From the NCBI RefSeq assembly GCF_000699445.3, contig NC_067196.1:91235364-91299363 (forward strand): DNA of 64,000 nucleotides, given 5' to 3'. The stretch's first letter is position 1. Each line of letters begins with the position of its first letter. The notes beneath the pieces were generated by a model. That model had not been told where the DNA came from and did no database searches. It saw only the letters and a list, made by a program, of their open reading frames with translations. Shown here piece by piece: positions 1 through 11,084 of this stretch. Origin of the DNA: Schistosoma haematobium. Its lineage: Eukaryota; Platyhelminthes; Trematoda; Strigeidida; Schistosomatidae. The position numbers and the translations under genes are program-made.

Positions 1-2
1 CT

Positions 3-623
3 ATGTTGAAAAAACGCAAACGACGTAAAGTGAATCGTCGTCATACTGAACCTGGTTTAGGTGGATCTGGCAGTTCGAATACAACTAGCTCAAATGTTAT
101 ACATGGTAGTACAGAAGATCCATTAAGTAGTGCTGTATTTGGTGCTAGTGGACCTCCTCCACCTGAAAGTGTAAATTCTCTTGATTGTGGAAATACTACT
201 ACTATTAAACAACTTGAATTGGATATTGCAAAAGTTGAATTAGAAGAAGGAAATTTAAATGATGCTTTCTGTTCAAATGATACAATCAAAACAGATGATT
301 CATATCCTAGACTGTATAGACCAGGACGACCAGTATATGCTAAAAGAAGAGGACGTCGTCTACCAAAACCTGTTTTAGTTGCAGTACCATCAGCTCCATC
401 AGAAACTTGCAGATCACCGAGAGAGATACTTGATAATGATGAGTTCGATGAAACATCGGCCTTATGTCTTTCTAAATCAACACGATTGAAACAACATGTA
501 CCAACTAATATGCATTCAACATCAGATCAGCAATCTCCTATCATACAAAGCATCAAAGACTCTACACCTTCAGCTTCAATGAGTCAATTAGGTTCAACAA
601 CTACTAAAAAGGAAATAGACTGA
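3..623 (+). CDS. 3'-terminal coding exon of an unidentified basic, probably nuclear protein (5' partial)
   Basis: A 206-codon open frame starts two bases from the window edge and ends at TGA 621-623. The frame probably continues to the left, so the ATG at base 3 need not be the true start. Residues 3-13 are a lysine/arginine cluster resembling a nuclear localisation signal. A second basic patch near residues 105-122 (GRP, KRRGRR, LPKP) resembles an AT-hook. Between and after them the protein is rich in Ser, Thr, Asn, Pro and acidic residues and looks disordered. No enzyme domain, signal peptide or membrane segment is visible. Codon use is ordered and unlike the decayed repeat frames that follow. 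A polyadenylation signal lies about 145 bases downstream, which fits a terminal exon. I do not recognise the family; a chromatin-associated protein is a guess from the basic motifs only. Confidence 0.72.
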   Translation: MLKKRKRRKVNRRHTEPGLGGSGSSNTTSSNVIHGSTEDPLSSAVFGASGPPPPESVNSLDCGNTTTIKQLELDIAKVELEEGNLNDAFCSNDTIKTDDSYPRLYRPGRPVYAKRRGRRLPKPVLVAVPSAPSETCRSPREILDNDEFDETSALCLSKSTRLKQHVPTNMHSTSDQQSPIIQSIKDSTPSASMSQLGSTTTKKEID

Positions 624-863
624 TGATTATACCAAAATTGGTCACAGTTTTTTTGTTGCTTTTGGCATTTTTATAGTTGATTTCTGTAAGTTGTTTTTCA
701 TTTAAACTTCTATTAATTGATAACCGTGTATGAGTATGTGATTAAAAATTTTTTTTTTTGATTGAATTAATAAACCACAATGAACTGTTTGTATAATATA
801 AGATTGAAGATAATCTAAAATATTTAATGTATTTATGTAATCCATTTTGAATAATCTGATCAC
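624..863 (+). other. Probable 3' UTR and downstream flank
   Basis: AT-rich sequence after the stop codon, with a T-run near 751-759 and AATAAA at 769-774. It ends exactly where the RTE target-site duplication begins. Confidence 0.55.
769..774 (+). promoter_or_regulatory. AATAAA polyadenylation signal
   Basis: Canonical hexamer 146 bases after the stop codon of the terminal exon. It is the first AATAAA after the stop, so it is the likely 3' end signal for that gene, though AT-rich DNA makes chance matches common. Confidence 0.5.
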
Positions 864-1749
864 TCATGTAGGGCTAGATCATGAAGACGTCAACATCTGA
901 AAAGAAGCACGGTATACAGAGGATATCTAGAATGCAGTTAGGTGATCTAGACTTCGCTGATGATTTGGCTTTTCTATAGCAAACGCAACAACAAATGCAG
1001 GAGAAGGCGACCAGTTTAGCAGCAGCCTCAGCAGCAGTAGGTCTCAATATACACAAAGGGAAAAGCAAGATTCTCCGATACAACACAAGATGCATCAATC
1101 CAGTCACAATTGACTAAGAAGAAATGGAAGATGTAAAAACCTTTACATATTTGGGTAGCATCATTGATGAGCAGGATGGATCTGATGCAGATGTGAAGGC
1201 GCGGATAGGTAAAGCAAGAGCAGTATATTTACAACTGAAGACCATCGGGAACTCAAAGCAAATGTCAACCAACATCAAGGTCAGGATTTTCAATACAAAT
1301 GTCAAGACAGTTTTACTGTATGGGGCAGAAACCTGGAGAACTACGAAAGCCATCATCCAGAAGATACAGGTGTTTATTAACAGTTGTCTACACAAAATAC
1401 TTCGGATCCGTTGGCCAGACACTATTAGCAACAACCTACTGTGGGCGGGAACAAACCAGATCCCAGCGGAGGAAGAGATCAGGAAGATGTGCTGGAAGTG
1501 GATAGGATACACACTGAGGAATGCACCCGGCCGAATCACAAGACAAGCCCTCACAAGGCCAAAGGAGGAGAAAAGGGAGACTAAAGAAAACATTACGCTG
1601 GGGAATGGAGATAGACATGAGAAGAATGAACAAGAATTGGATGGAACTAGAAAAGATGGCCCAGGACAGAGTAGATCGGAGAATTCTGGTTGGCGGCCCA
1701 TGCTCCATTAGGAGTAGCAGGCGTAAGTAAGTTAGTCATGTAGGGCTAG
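864..1749 (+). mobile_element. 5'-truncated RTE-type non-LTR retrotransposon (SR2/Perere-3-like) with target-site duplication
   Basis: The element body is 878-1735. A 14-base direct repeat, TCATGTAGGGCTAG, flanks it at 864-877 and 1736-1749, so both ends are defined. It encodes the last part of the reverse transcriptase: the FADD catalytic box at 953-964, then the C-terminal region [10 protein letters not shown]...[11 protein letters not shown]. An in-frame TAG at 977-979 and another stop just before 1124 break the frame; 1124-1711 is open (195 codons). The 3' end is GGCGTAAGTAAG, the short-repeat tail seen in the other copies. The 5' two-thirds (endonuclease and most of the RT) are missing, as expected for incomplete target-primed reverse transcription. 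It lies about 100 bases past the gene's polyA signal. Clade assignment is by recognition of the protein. Confidence 0.85.
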
Positions 1750-2882
1750 TGAAATGTCACTGGGCTCTAGCCAACTCATACATCAGTCGCGACAATCAAT
1801 ATCCAGCAGTTCACCAATCCTCATCATGGTCAAGAACAACTGACGTGCATTAATTAATTTCATGCTATGAACTGGCCCATGCAGCAGAGGTCTAACTTTT
1901 TTCGTTGCACCCACTGTTACTAATATATACATGTAATAATGTCGCATCTTGTTGCACGGTCATCAAACCAGCCATAATATCTGGGTACGATGAGAGGGTT
2001 ATGGACGTTAGGTACTAACCGTGAGATGTGAATTCGACGTTACCTGATTGTTCATAGTATATCCGTCTAACTCGAGTAAGCTCCCAATCATTCGACATAG
2101 ATCATCATACGTTAGTGATCTACACAGATATACATACTTGTTAAAAATGTTTATACATCAGAAATTAAAAGGTCTACTAGACAAATGGAAGGTAACAGAA
2201 AACAAAGAAAATAAAGTAAATAATAAGAAGTACAATATGAAGCTCACTATGCCGTATAACAAAATAGCATAGACAGGATAGATTTAAGGTGAGAACTTTT
2301 TTATACGCCCTAGACAACTTTTTACTAAACCCAAAAGGTTGATTAATATCAATAAGATAGATAATATTGATATGACATGATTTCTCCGAAGTGTATTTGG
2401 TAAGTGGTTACATAATTCAAAGGGGTATTGCAGCGTATATAGTGAGTATTAACTCCAAGATAATAAAATTGAATTATTATTTAAAATCTAGACCAATTTA
2501 AATGGTTTCAAGTAAAATCTGATTAGTGATGAACGTCACTAGTATTGAGATTATAATAATCATCCCATCCAACAATCGTAGTGAATGATTATCATCTCCA
2601 TTCGACATTGGTTGGAAATGTTAACCAATTTACTGACTTTAATGTACCATACTTTTAATGTATGACCTGAATTACTTAAGTTTGATTCTTTGTGAGATCA
2701 TGAATGTTCACTAATGGCAATGTTGATAAACGTAATAATCGGGAATCGTAAACCGGTACTAATGTTTTCCTATTTCATATTTTTAACAATTCTCAAGTTG
2801 ATCCCAGTTTATTAATAAAATTTAATCGTTTGTTCATTTTTGTAAGTCCAATTTTTGTTTAGCACAAATATTATTAATATCA
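1750..2882. other. No gene seen; unique-looking AT-rich DNA
   Basis: Short open frames only, none with a recognisable domain or codon bias. I see no repeat shared with the rest of the window. Confidence 0.5.
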
Positions 2883-3035
2883 GTATAGGGTTGTAGAGAT
2901 TGTTAAGTTTTTGATTGAGATCATAAACTGTTTGATGTTAGACCACCATTGAAAACCTGGATGTATTGGACGGCCGTTTCGTCCTATTGTGGGACTCCTC
3001 AACAGTTCGCATGCATGATCTCGATCGCGGGATTA
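2883..3035 (-). mobile_element. Type B hammerhead SINE fragment
   Basis: Antisense copy holding the 3' tail and the ribozyme region. Read on the minus strand the core is TTGAGGA...GGACGAAACGGCCGTC, so the essential C3 has become U while GAAA and the GUC cleavage triplet survive. The tRNA-like head is missing. Confidence 0.75.
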
Positions 3036-5204
3036 TTATATATATACATTTGTTATTATTATCATCATGATTATAGATTTTTTTCTTATTTAATCATTTG
3101 TTTAGCCTTCAAATACAACCACATTCCATCCGTACTAGTACATAATGATGGGATAATTTGTACTTGAGTAATAATTTATCTTAATGAATGAATAAATGGA
3201 CACATCTACATTTGATGGACAAAATAATTGTATAAGCATATTTTTATACACATTTAATACACATGGACGATATATATATATATATATATATATGGTATTA
3301 TCAATTGACTTCCGAATACCCTTTCATGGTTATATGCTGATATGCAATATTTATTTGTGAAATATCTATATTATAAGTGTTGAACACAGAAATAGCACTG
3401 TTTGTAGTCTCGCTCTGTGTGAATGTGTATGTGTTTGTAAACTGTGTGTAAACTTCTTTTAAAAAAAAGTTTGATAGTGTTATATGTACATTTATATTCA
3501 ATTAATTTATCCTCCTTTTGTGCAAATGATTTGTGTAATCAGTTGGTAATTGTTTTTCTATTATTATTATTATTACTACTGATATTATGACTGTTTATTT
3601 TCCTATACGTATTATTGCCTCGTCTTCGTATACATATAATAGATGTATAGAGTGAGTTATTTCTTTGTATACAGTAGTATTATCAATAAAACGTCAATTA
3701 TTAGTTCTTCCTCCATCACCTTGTTCTTCTTCTTCTTCTTCTTCTACATGTTCTCGCCTTCTATTAGTAATCATCTATTTTCATGAACATTCAAACTATT
3801 AGTCAAGTCAATGTATACATCTTCATTATGTAGTATTGTGTTTACAATACCCATACACATACACACAAGTAAACAATATTATTTCTATTATTTCTAGTCC
3901 ATAAAAGGATTATATGCACTATTATTATAATTGTGTTGATATCTCATTGATTTCACATTTTATCACTTCTCATAATCTAAATGATGATTTACTTTATTCA
4001 ATTCATTTTCTATTGCTCTTATTCAATGAATGAATGTGTTCTATTCTAATGAAAGAAATTAATAAAAGAAAATTAGACAATACATGTTTATACATTTTAT
4101 ATTTAATATTTACTAATTTATCATAACTAAATTAGTGAAAGCATTCCTTATTTGTTACTATGTAGACATAGGTGTCAATGATCGTTTATTTCTTAAAATA
4201 AACAAACAAAAAAGAGAAACAATAACAACACATGACAATCCATCATAAAATGACACTTATATTTTAACATTTAATTTATTATATCATCAATCAGATCTTA
4301 TTTCTTGTCATACACCTTCAGTGAACTCATTAAATTACTTTAATTCTAGATTGAAAAGACTGGAAAATAAAACAATGTGACAGTAGAAATCCATATAGAT
4401 TTTCTTTGAGAAAAAATAAAGAAAGAAAATACACATTTATTTTTTACAATTTATCTTATTGCTCATTTCACTATGATTGTTCTCTTTTCATTATTCTCTT
4501 TTGCCTGTTTTTTTCTTTTCTTTTTTCTTTCTCTCTCTTTTTCACCAAAATAAACTAGTTTGTTTTAATGATTCTCTGTTGTTTTTTTTTACAATTTGTT
4601 CATTGATTATTTTCGACTTTTTTGTATAGTAGTAGTACATTATGGTGTATGTTTTCATAGACGTAAAAAACAAAAGCTGTTCATTATATTTCTCTAATTT
4701 AAGTGTCTCTAATTGTTTTTGTTCGAGTTGTTGTTGTTGTTGTTTTTCTTTTCTTTTCTTTTCTTCATTGTATCATTTTCCTCCATATTTATATAAAACA
4801 TCTATTTGTATAGTAATAACACAATTGTAAGTTGAATGAGACTTATCTTTTCTTTTTTAGATTGTTATTTGTTTTTAATAATAATAATAAAATAATCTAT
4901 AATTTTCCTTTTACATTTGATTGTATCATTTAATCTATAGTCATTAGTTGAATATCTATAATAAAATAGGTCTTGAATGGTGTCTTCTTTGAATTCTACA
5001 AATAAACTATGTAAAATGTATTATGACTTCTTGTATCTTGTTCTCATTATTATTATTATTATTGTGAGGTTATGGTGAGTATTCTTCTTTTTCCTCCGTC
5101 TCTCCTTTCGCTTTATATAAATTGAATAAACATAAAATAATAATAACACTTTTTTTTCATCCTTTTTTTTCACTAATCATTCCATCCTATTAGTGTGTTT
5201 ACTT

Positions 5205-5262
5205 ATTTCTCTCTACTCTACTTTACTCATCTCTACTCTACTCTTCTCTACTCTCTATTACC
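5205..5262. repeat. Imperfect (CTCTA)n pentanucleotide repeat
   Basis: Repeated CTCTACT/CTCTA words over about 55 bases, interrupted by TTTACT and CTTCT variants. Confidence 0.6.
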
Positions 5263-5334
5263 TTAAACGCTCCCTCCATCATTCAACATCATAATTTCTA
5301 ATTCTTGTTTATTTTAAATAACTATGTGTTATTG

Positions 5335-5374
<40 letters not shown>

Positions 5375-5391
5375 TATTATTATTATTATTA
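5335..5391. repeat. (ATA)n/(TTA)n palindromic microsatellite
   Basis: An AAT run changes to an ATT run near 5372, so about 19 bases on each side are self-complementary. It could extrude as a cruciform. Simple-sequence origin is the plain explanation. Confidence 0.7.
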
Positions 5392-5461
5392 TAATTAATC
5401 ATCATAACCATAATTATAATAAAGTATAGGACATGTTTATTAATTACATGCATATATGTGT

Positions 5462-5465
<4 letters not shown>

Positions 5466-5493
<28 letters not shown>
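5466..5493. repeat. (TA)n microsatellite
   Basis: About 13 TA units. A (GT)n run of about 11 units follows at 5735-5757. Confidence 0.8.
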
Positions 5494-5496
<3 letters not shown>

Positions 5497-6257
5497 TAAA
5501 TATTTATTTATTGGTTTATTGGTTTATTGATTTATTGATTTATTTATGAACACAAATCGATCTGTATACAAAAAATTCATAATGAATTATAGAAACTAAT
5601 TAAAACTTACTATTATGTATTCCTTTGTATTCATGACAAATAATTAACGAAGAATAAAATAAATAAATTTAATTAAATGTATAACCTTACGCACATACAC
5701 ACACATACGCACACATATATAAATATATGTATGCGTGTGTGTGTGTGTGTGTGTGTGCAAACAATCAACAACTCATTCTCCCCTAACATACATTGAAACT
5801 ATCATAGACATTAATATTATATAAATATATTTTTGTTTTCGGAGCTGTGTGCCATTTTCATATTATTATTATTATTATTATTACTATTACTATTATGATT
5901 ATTATTATTCCTTCAGATAATTAATAATGATAATATTAGTAAGTGAATATAACATTAATTGTTCTATTAAATTCATTTCAATAAATAAAACAAGAAAGAA
6001 TTTCTATTTAAATTTTACGATTATTATTGTTATTATTCTTTTTTCTTTTTGTTTTTATTCTTTTTATTTGAGTATAGTAACATTGTTTTAATGCGGAGGG
6101 GGGGAGGGGGATGTATGATGTGTTAAACAGAAGGATTAGAAATAGTGAAATCAGTAGATAGATAGATAGATATAAATATTATTTTATATATTTATATAAT
6201 TTTTTTTCTAGTTGGAAATTTCAATCTAGTTAGAGACAATACTGTTTTATTAAAATT

Positions 6258-6690
6258 TTTGATAAAGTTTTGTTCTCTAAAATTGGATGGTTTGATATTG
6301 GAGCTTTTATTGTTATTCTAAATGATAATATCAGCACAAACTTTAAATAGAAGTGATGCATTCGAATTTCTTCATATATGGTTTACAGGTTGTCTTATAG
6401 ACTTCAATCTTGAGTGTTTAATTCATTATTTTGATTTTATCTCCAATTGATTTAATTATGTATTTGTCCATGATTTTTCTGATTAGTTCATAAATTACAT
6501 TGATTTCAATGTGTTTATTGATTGTTCACACAGTTCACTTCTACCTGGAGTTTGTTCTGATGACATCGTTCAGAACAACTATGAAAGCTCCACTATCAAA
6601 CCATTCAGTTCAGAGAACAAAACTCCATCAAAATCATCCACCTGAGCTACTAATCTTCTCCACTATCTCACTGTCTTACATCAAATGAGT
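6258..6690. mobile_element. Inverted pair of Penelope-like element 3' tails
   Basis: 6258-6520 is the minus-strand copy of the C-terminal/3' part of a PLE frame, and 6525-6680 is the plus-strand copy of the last part of the same region, encoding the ENKTP-type C terminus. The arms share about 90 bases. The two 3' ends face outwards, as at 33030-33655. Both copies carry many substitutions and no intact frame. Confidence 0.65.
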
Positions 6691-6699
6691 TGATAAATG

Positions 6700-7030
6700 A
6701 TCATATGGATTTTATATTTGCCCACCACTGTTGCTACCTTGACGTGATGGCTGGGCTTTCCTATCGTGATGAAGCAGTCGACCTATACTGACTGGAAAAA
6801 TCGTTCCTCAAGATCGTACCATGTCAGAAAAATCGGTTGAAGAGCGGTAAGACTAGAAGCAGCAGACCGAAGGTCTGAGGGCGAAGTCGTACTGTTGACT
6901 GTACAGAGGTGTGACGGTAGTAAGGTGTTTTTTTTTCAGATAACCAGCATGACAGCGATGCTGCTTTCCCGCAAGAAGGAGTGGCGTTAGGAAAGGTCGA
7001 CTATGAAAAAATCGAGCGAAAAACGTTCCT
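6700..7030 (+). repeat. GC-richer block, possible non-LTR 5' UTR fragment
   Basis: Clearly less AT-rich than its neighbours, with GACGTGATGGCTGG and CCGAAGGTCTGAGGGCGA words. Composition and style resemble 5' untranslated regions of schistosome non-LTR elements as I remember them. There is no second copy in the window to confirm it. Confidence 0.35.
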
Positions 7031-7204
7031 ATTCTAGCAGAGTTCTTTCTCTAACACATATCGAAAGGCAATGTTATCACGGTAGTCTGAACACGGTCCA
7101 GCAGTCATTTGATTACCACAATCACAAATAAAAGAACTTTTTAATATTTCCATTTGTTATAGCCGCTTAATTATCACGTCTTCTCTAAAACCCTCTGTAA
7201 ACCG

Positions 7205-7610
7205 ACCGTACGTGTGTATAAGGTACTAAAATTGGAGCAGTGACCTTGAAATCCTTCAGACGCTTCTGACTGACTCGTCCATGAACTATATTCTCGCCCC
7301 CTGGATCTAGGTTTCGCGTTACTTGGTGGTCATCAGCAAGGTGTCCCCACAGTCTTAAGGGATCTGATGCCTCTTGACAAATTCAGTTCCATGTTTTCCA
7401 GCTTCACAGTCAGAGGTGTTACCGCCGAGCTTTCCGAACTTCGAATGACCTTCTGACGTGTTCTAAATAACACGAAATTTAGATCCATGGTTTCCTGTAG
7501 ATTAACTCCAACCACTTATTCATCGTAACATAGTACAGGCGATGTCGAATCACCTAGACTAGTGGCCACATTCAATCTGCATTAAGATGAACTTGATATA
7601 ATTGATATTG
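7205..7610 (-). mobile_element. Type C hammerhead SINE, decayed
   Basis: Minus-strand copy of the family at 11085-11445, with matching tRNA-like segment and ribozyme region. The core reads CTGATGA...GAAACCTAGATC near 7290-7340. A C-C pair replaces the first stem II pair, so folding is doubtful. It ends near 7610 in a decayed version of the ATTGATCAC hairpin. Confidence 0.6.
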
Positions 7611-8155
7611 ATCACTACCCAGTGATTATTCTTTTAAAAAGTTTTAATGCTTATAGATCAATTTTGCCGCCACGTTACAACAGAGAGTACAGTGTAATTT
7701 GTACGAGGTATTACGAAACCAACAAATTAGAGGATATAGAAAGTGAATGTTTACTGACTGTTAACGTGAAAAGATTTTCCACGCGAACTTAGTTTGGAAT
7801 TAAAACTTCTACAGAAACCTTCAAATATCGTTGAGGAAGATGTTCTTCGTAATTATTATGAAAACTAAAACTCTACAACACTTCACTATCAATGTGATAT
7901 ACTTAAATTAAGGTTACTTTTTTGATGACAACAATTTGTATCGATTGACTCATTTTATCTTACAAAGTGTACCAATCGATAACTGTGTAGGATGTTGCTT
8001 TCTTCAACTTATTTCAAATCATAAACCATCATGTCTAGATAGATGTTAATTGAATATGAACAGTGAAATTCTCTGATTTTCATTCATCACAAATGATTCC
8101 GTCTTATTAAATTATTCAATTAAAGCAGTATACAAAATAGCTAAACATTTAATTA
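7611..8155. other. No gene seen
   Basis: AT-rich, unique-looking sequence without a supported frame or shared repeat. Confidence 0.5.
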
Positions 8156-8450
8156 TATCAGAAGGGGTTTTGTGGAGATTTTAGAAAATTCACTGATTGA
8201 AATCATGAGTCAGTTGAAGCTAGATCACCATGAAAAACCTGGAAGCACCGTTGGATGATGGCTCGGTGGTCTAGTTGGTTAAGCACCTGGTGCGAGACCG
8301 ATAGGTCCCAAGTTCGAATCTCGCGGGGTCGTGGGCGCGCACTGCTGAGGAGTCTCATACTAGGACGAGACGGCCGTCCAGTGCTTCTTGGTTTTCCATG
8401 GTGATCTAGCTTCAATTGACTCATGATTTCAACCAGTGAAATTTAATTAT
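8156..8450. mobile_element. Inverted type B hammerhead SINE pair
   Basis: 8156-8253 is an antisense 3' tail and 8254-8450 is a sense copy with tRNA-like head, hammerhead and tail. About 55 bases at the two ends are reverse complements with few mismatches. The sense ribozyme has CTGAGGA at 8345-8351 and the GUC triplet, but GAAA has become GAGA at 8367-8370, which should abolish activity. Confidence 0.75.
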
Positions 8451-8531
8451 ATGTTTTAAAGTCATATTAAAATCACTGAATATTCATATTCGCAATCTGA
8501 ATGTTACGTGCAAAAATGTTACATGTATTTA

Positions 8532-8896
8532 AATTGAGATCATAAAGTGATTAATCATAGATCATCATTGAGAATCTGGAAGCAATGGATGGCTGTTCTC
8601 AGAGTTCTAGTGAGAACTCGTAACCAATCAAGTTCACTCACCGACAACAATGAAAGATCGTCGCGCAATTTCGTGAATTTATTGAAGTTAAACATTTACA
8701 GCGTTCGCGTCTGCACACGAGACAGAAGATCCCAGTTACGAATCCTATTTGAGAGATCGTAGATAACACTGTTGAAGAGTTCCATACCATGATAAAACAG
8801 CTGTCTAGTGCTTCCAGGTTTTCAATGCTGGTCTAACATTGATCGATTCATGATCTTAATTAAAAACTCAACAATCTCCACAATCCTTTACTGATG
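8532..8896. mobile_element. Inverted type B hammerhead SINE pair, decayed
   Basis: Antisense tail at 8532-8600 joined to a sense copy at 8601-8896 that keeps the 5' unit region (AGTTCTAGTGAGAA) and the tail ending near CTGATGG. The ribozyme core is TTGAAGA...TAAAACAGCTGTC, with C3 and GAAA both damaged. Confidence 0.7.
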
Positions 8897-9511
8897 GATA
8901 TATACATATATCTTCATCTTACAATCTATATACATTATCGATTAATCGTCGCCAAGTTTATGACTATTGTTCATTTCAAATTTTTATATTTTATAACTTA
9001 TATGAACATGTTTAATTGAAGTTTCGTTTTATTACCGAATATCATTGATTCTTAATGTAACATGTTCTATTCTTACGTAACTTTAAATGTTTATCAAATT
9101 TACATTTTGTTACATTTTACTTTAAATTTATTCGATAAAGAAACAAAGAAGAAGAGACTATCGGCATGAAACATTTTGATTTATGCCTTTTCTTTGTAGA
9201 CATTTTGTTACTTCTTCTATGACTTGGATATTGATAGTCTAGAAGAATTGTATTATCCGATAGATAATCATTTTCTTTCATTATGTTACTGTGTCTTATG
9301 ATCTATACAGATATGATCTAAACTTGCCAAGTTCTGATTTTTATCTGAACAGTGTTAACATGTAGCAATTCTGTTTAAGATTAATTATTTTAGTCAACAT
9401 CTTGATGAAACTAATTACTTCTATTACTTATATATCTTCCATGTAATAATTCCTTTTTCAATCATTTTCTAAGCTTAATTTATTTCAACATGGAGTCATA
9501 TTAGATTTATC
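8897..9511. other. No gene seen
   Basis: AT-rich sequence without recognisable frame or repeat. Confidence 0.5.
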
Positions 9512-9912
9512 TACAACTGAAGAATATCTGGAACTCAAAACAACTATCCACAAGCCAACATCGAACTCAGAAGTTTCAATACAAATTTCGAAACAGTTCT
9601 ACTGTATGGAATGGAAACTTGGAGAACTACCACAACCATCTTCCAGAAGATACAAGTGTTTATTAACAGTTGTCTACAGAAAATACTTCAGGTCCGTTGA
9701 CCAGACACTATCGGCAACAACCAACTGTGAGAAAGACCAAACCAGATCCCAGTGGAGCAAGAAATCAGGTTGAAGCGCTGAAAGTGGATAGAACACATAT
9801 TGAGGTAAGCACCCAAATTCGTCACAAGGCAAGGTCTCACTTGAAATCCTCAAGGCCAAAGGAAGAGGAGATGAGAAAGACTAAAGAACAAATTATGCCG
9901 AGAAATGATTGA
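9512..9912 (+). mobile_element. RTE-type retrotransposon fragment
   Basis: Encodes part of the RT C-terminal region, from the segment after the first-strand box to the NTLRRE-like region. The frame is interrupted by several stops and small indels. Neither the GTAA tail nor an upstream catalytic box is present, so it is truncated at both ends. Confidence 0.75.
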
Positions 9913-10094
9913 AGATTTGGCAATTAAACCACTTAATTGTGAGAAGAATAACAGATGAGATTGTTGTTTTTGTTTTTCTTTTAATTATTTTACTTAACTA
10001 ATTTACGTATCCATTAGTAACATTAAGTAATTAATATACTAATTAAGTTTCGTTGATATATTTGTTTTTTTTCGAGGTTTATACTAATTTGGAT

Positions 10095-10495
10095 TATATA
10101 TTTTCACATGTTCTTGATGAAGTATTGTTCTCTGAGCTGGATGGTTTTGTCGTGGAGATTTCATCGTTCTTCTGAATGGCATCATCAGCAGCACAAACTT
10201 CAGGTAGAAGTGAAATGTTTGAATTTCTTGAGAACAACTGTACTTTCTCCACGAGTATCTTCGTCAACATGTTCTACCAACAAGTGTAAAATATAGACTT
10301 CCATGGATGGAGAATAGCTGAGCAAAGTAGAAGAAAAGTAGTACATCTAGTGATAACGGATGCATATTACAGGATCCACAAATAACAACACCTCATAGAG
10401 GACCAGAAGATGAAGCTAAAGAAGAAACTTACGTCAGAATATTTGGAAACCTTAACAAGTGGAGAAATTCAAATACTTCACTTCTACTTGAAGTG
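10095..10495. mobile_element. Penelope-like element fragments, inverted
   Basis: 10098-10225 is an antisense PLE 3' tail. 10226-10468 reads on the plus strand as a different PLE segment (YFLHE..RQHVLPTS, possibly N-terminal). 10470-10495 is a short sense piece of the tail again. The first and last pieces are inverted relative to one another. Confidence 0.5.
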
Positions 10496-10499
10496 AAAC

Positions 10500-10768
10500 C
10501 AGCTGAAAGCTGGTTTGTTCTTTCACACAGAAAAATGTTATTGATGGTATCCGGCCAACGGATATTGAGTATCGTGAGTAGAAAATTGTTTATAATTACT
10601 TCTACTATTTTGATGATAGTTGTAGTAGTTGGACAATTTTCAGTTCCTTACAGTAGATCTGTATTGACGTTCTTATTGAAGTTTATGACTTTGATATTGG
10701 TTGACAGGTGTTTTGAGTTCTATATATTGTTCAAGTGTAGGAATGTTGTCCTTGCTTTGCAATGATAA
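10500..10768 (-). mobile_element. RTE-type retrotransposon fragment
   Basis: Minus-strand copy of the RT C-terminal region; the shadow frame on the plus strand is not coding. It is truncated at both ends and carries multiple substitutions. Confidence 0.7.
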
Positions 10769-11084
10769 AAACATACTGACAAAAAATAATGAAACTCAAA
10801 TAATTATAGTTGTCTGAAAAAGACAATGTAACCTTAAGGGCTTATGATTAGTTTTCTTTATAGCAACATCAAACTAAATTCATTTACTTTTTTCTAGATA
10901 AATAGATTGAAACACCTACTGAACGAAGTAATCTAAGAATGATATTAGATATTTATACATCTTGATCAGTTTGAGATACCAGAATGAATATTAACAATGT
11001 AATTACTAATAAAGTGACGTTTTTTTTAAAGTTTACTGTCAATATATCAAGTTTTAACTGAAAAAAAGTGATATGATGGAATCT

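Larger units (their letters stand above)
3036..6257. other. No gene seen; AT-rich, microsatellite-laden region
   Basis: Mostly A/T with (TA)n at 3271-3293, CTT runs at 3721-3744, long T-rich stretches near 4440-4860, ATT runs near 5857-5882, and a G-run at 6096-6109. Small open frames here are low-complexity and I do not support any. Confidence 0.6.

Noticed and set aside
1114..1701. 195-codon minus-strand open frame opposite the RTE copy
   Set aside because: It is the shadow of the RT C-terminal frame on the plus strand and has no domain of its own.
2048..2272. 74-codon plus-strand frame
   Set aside because: AT-rich, Lys/Asn-rich, no recognisable domain.
8203..8424. 73-codon minus-strand frame in a SINE
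   Set aside because: Type B SINEs repeatedly give short frames such as QLKLDHHGK, which are translations of the tail and ribozyme, not proteins.
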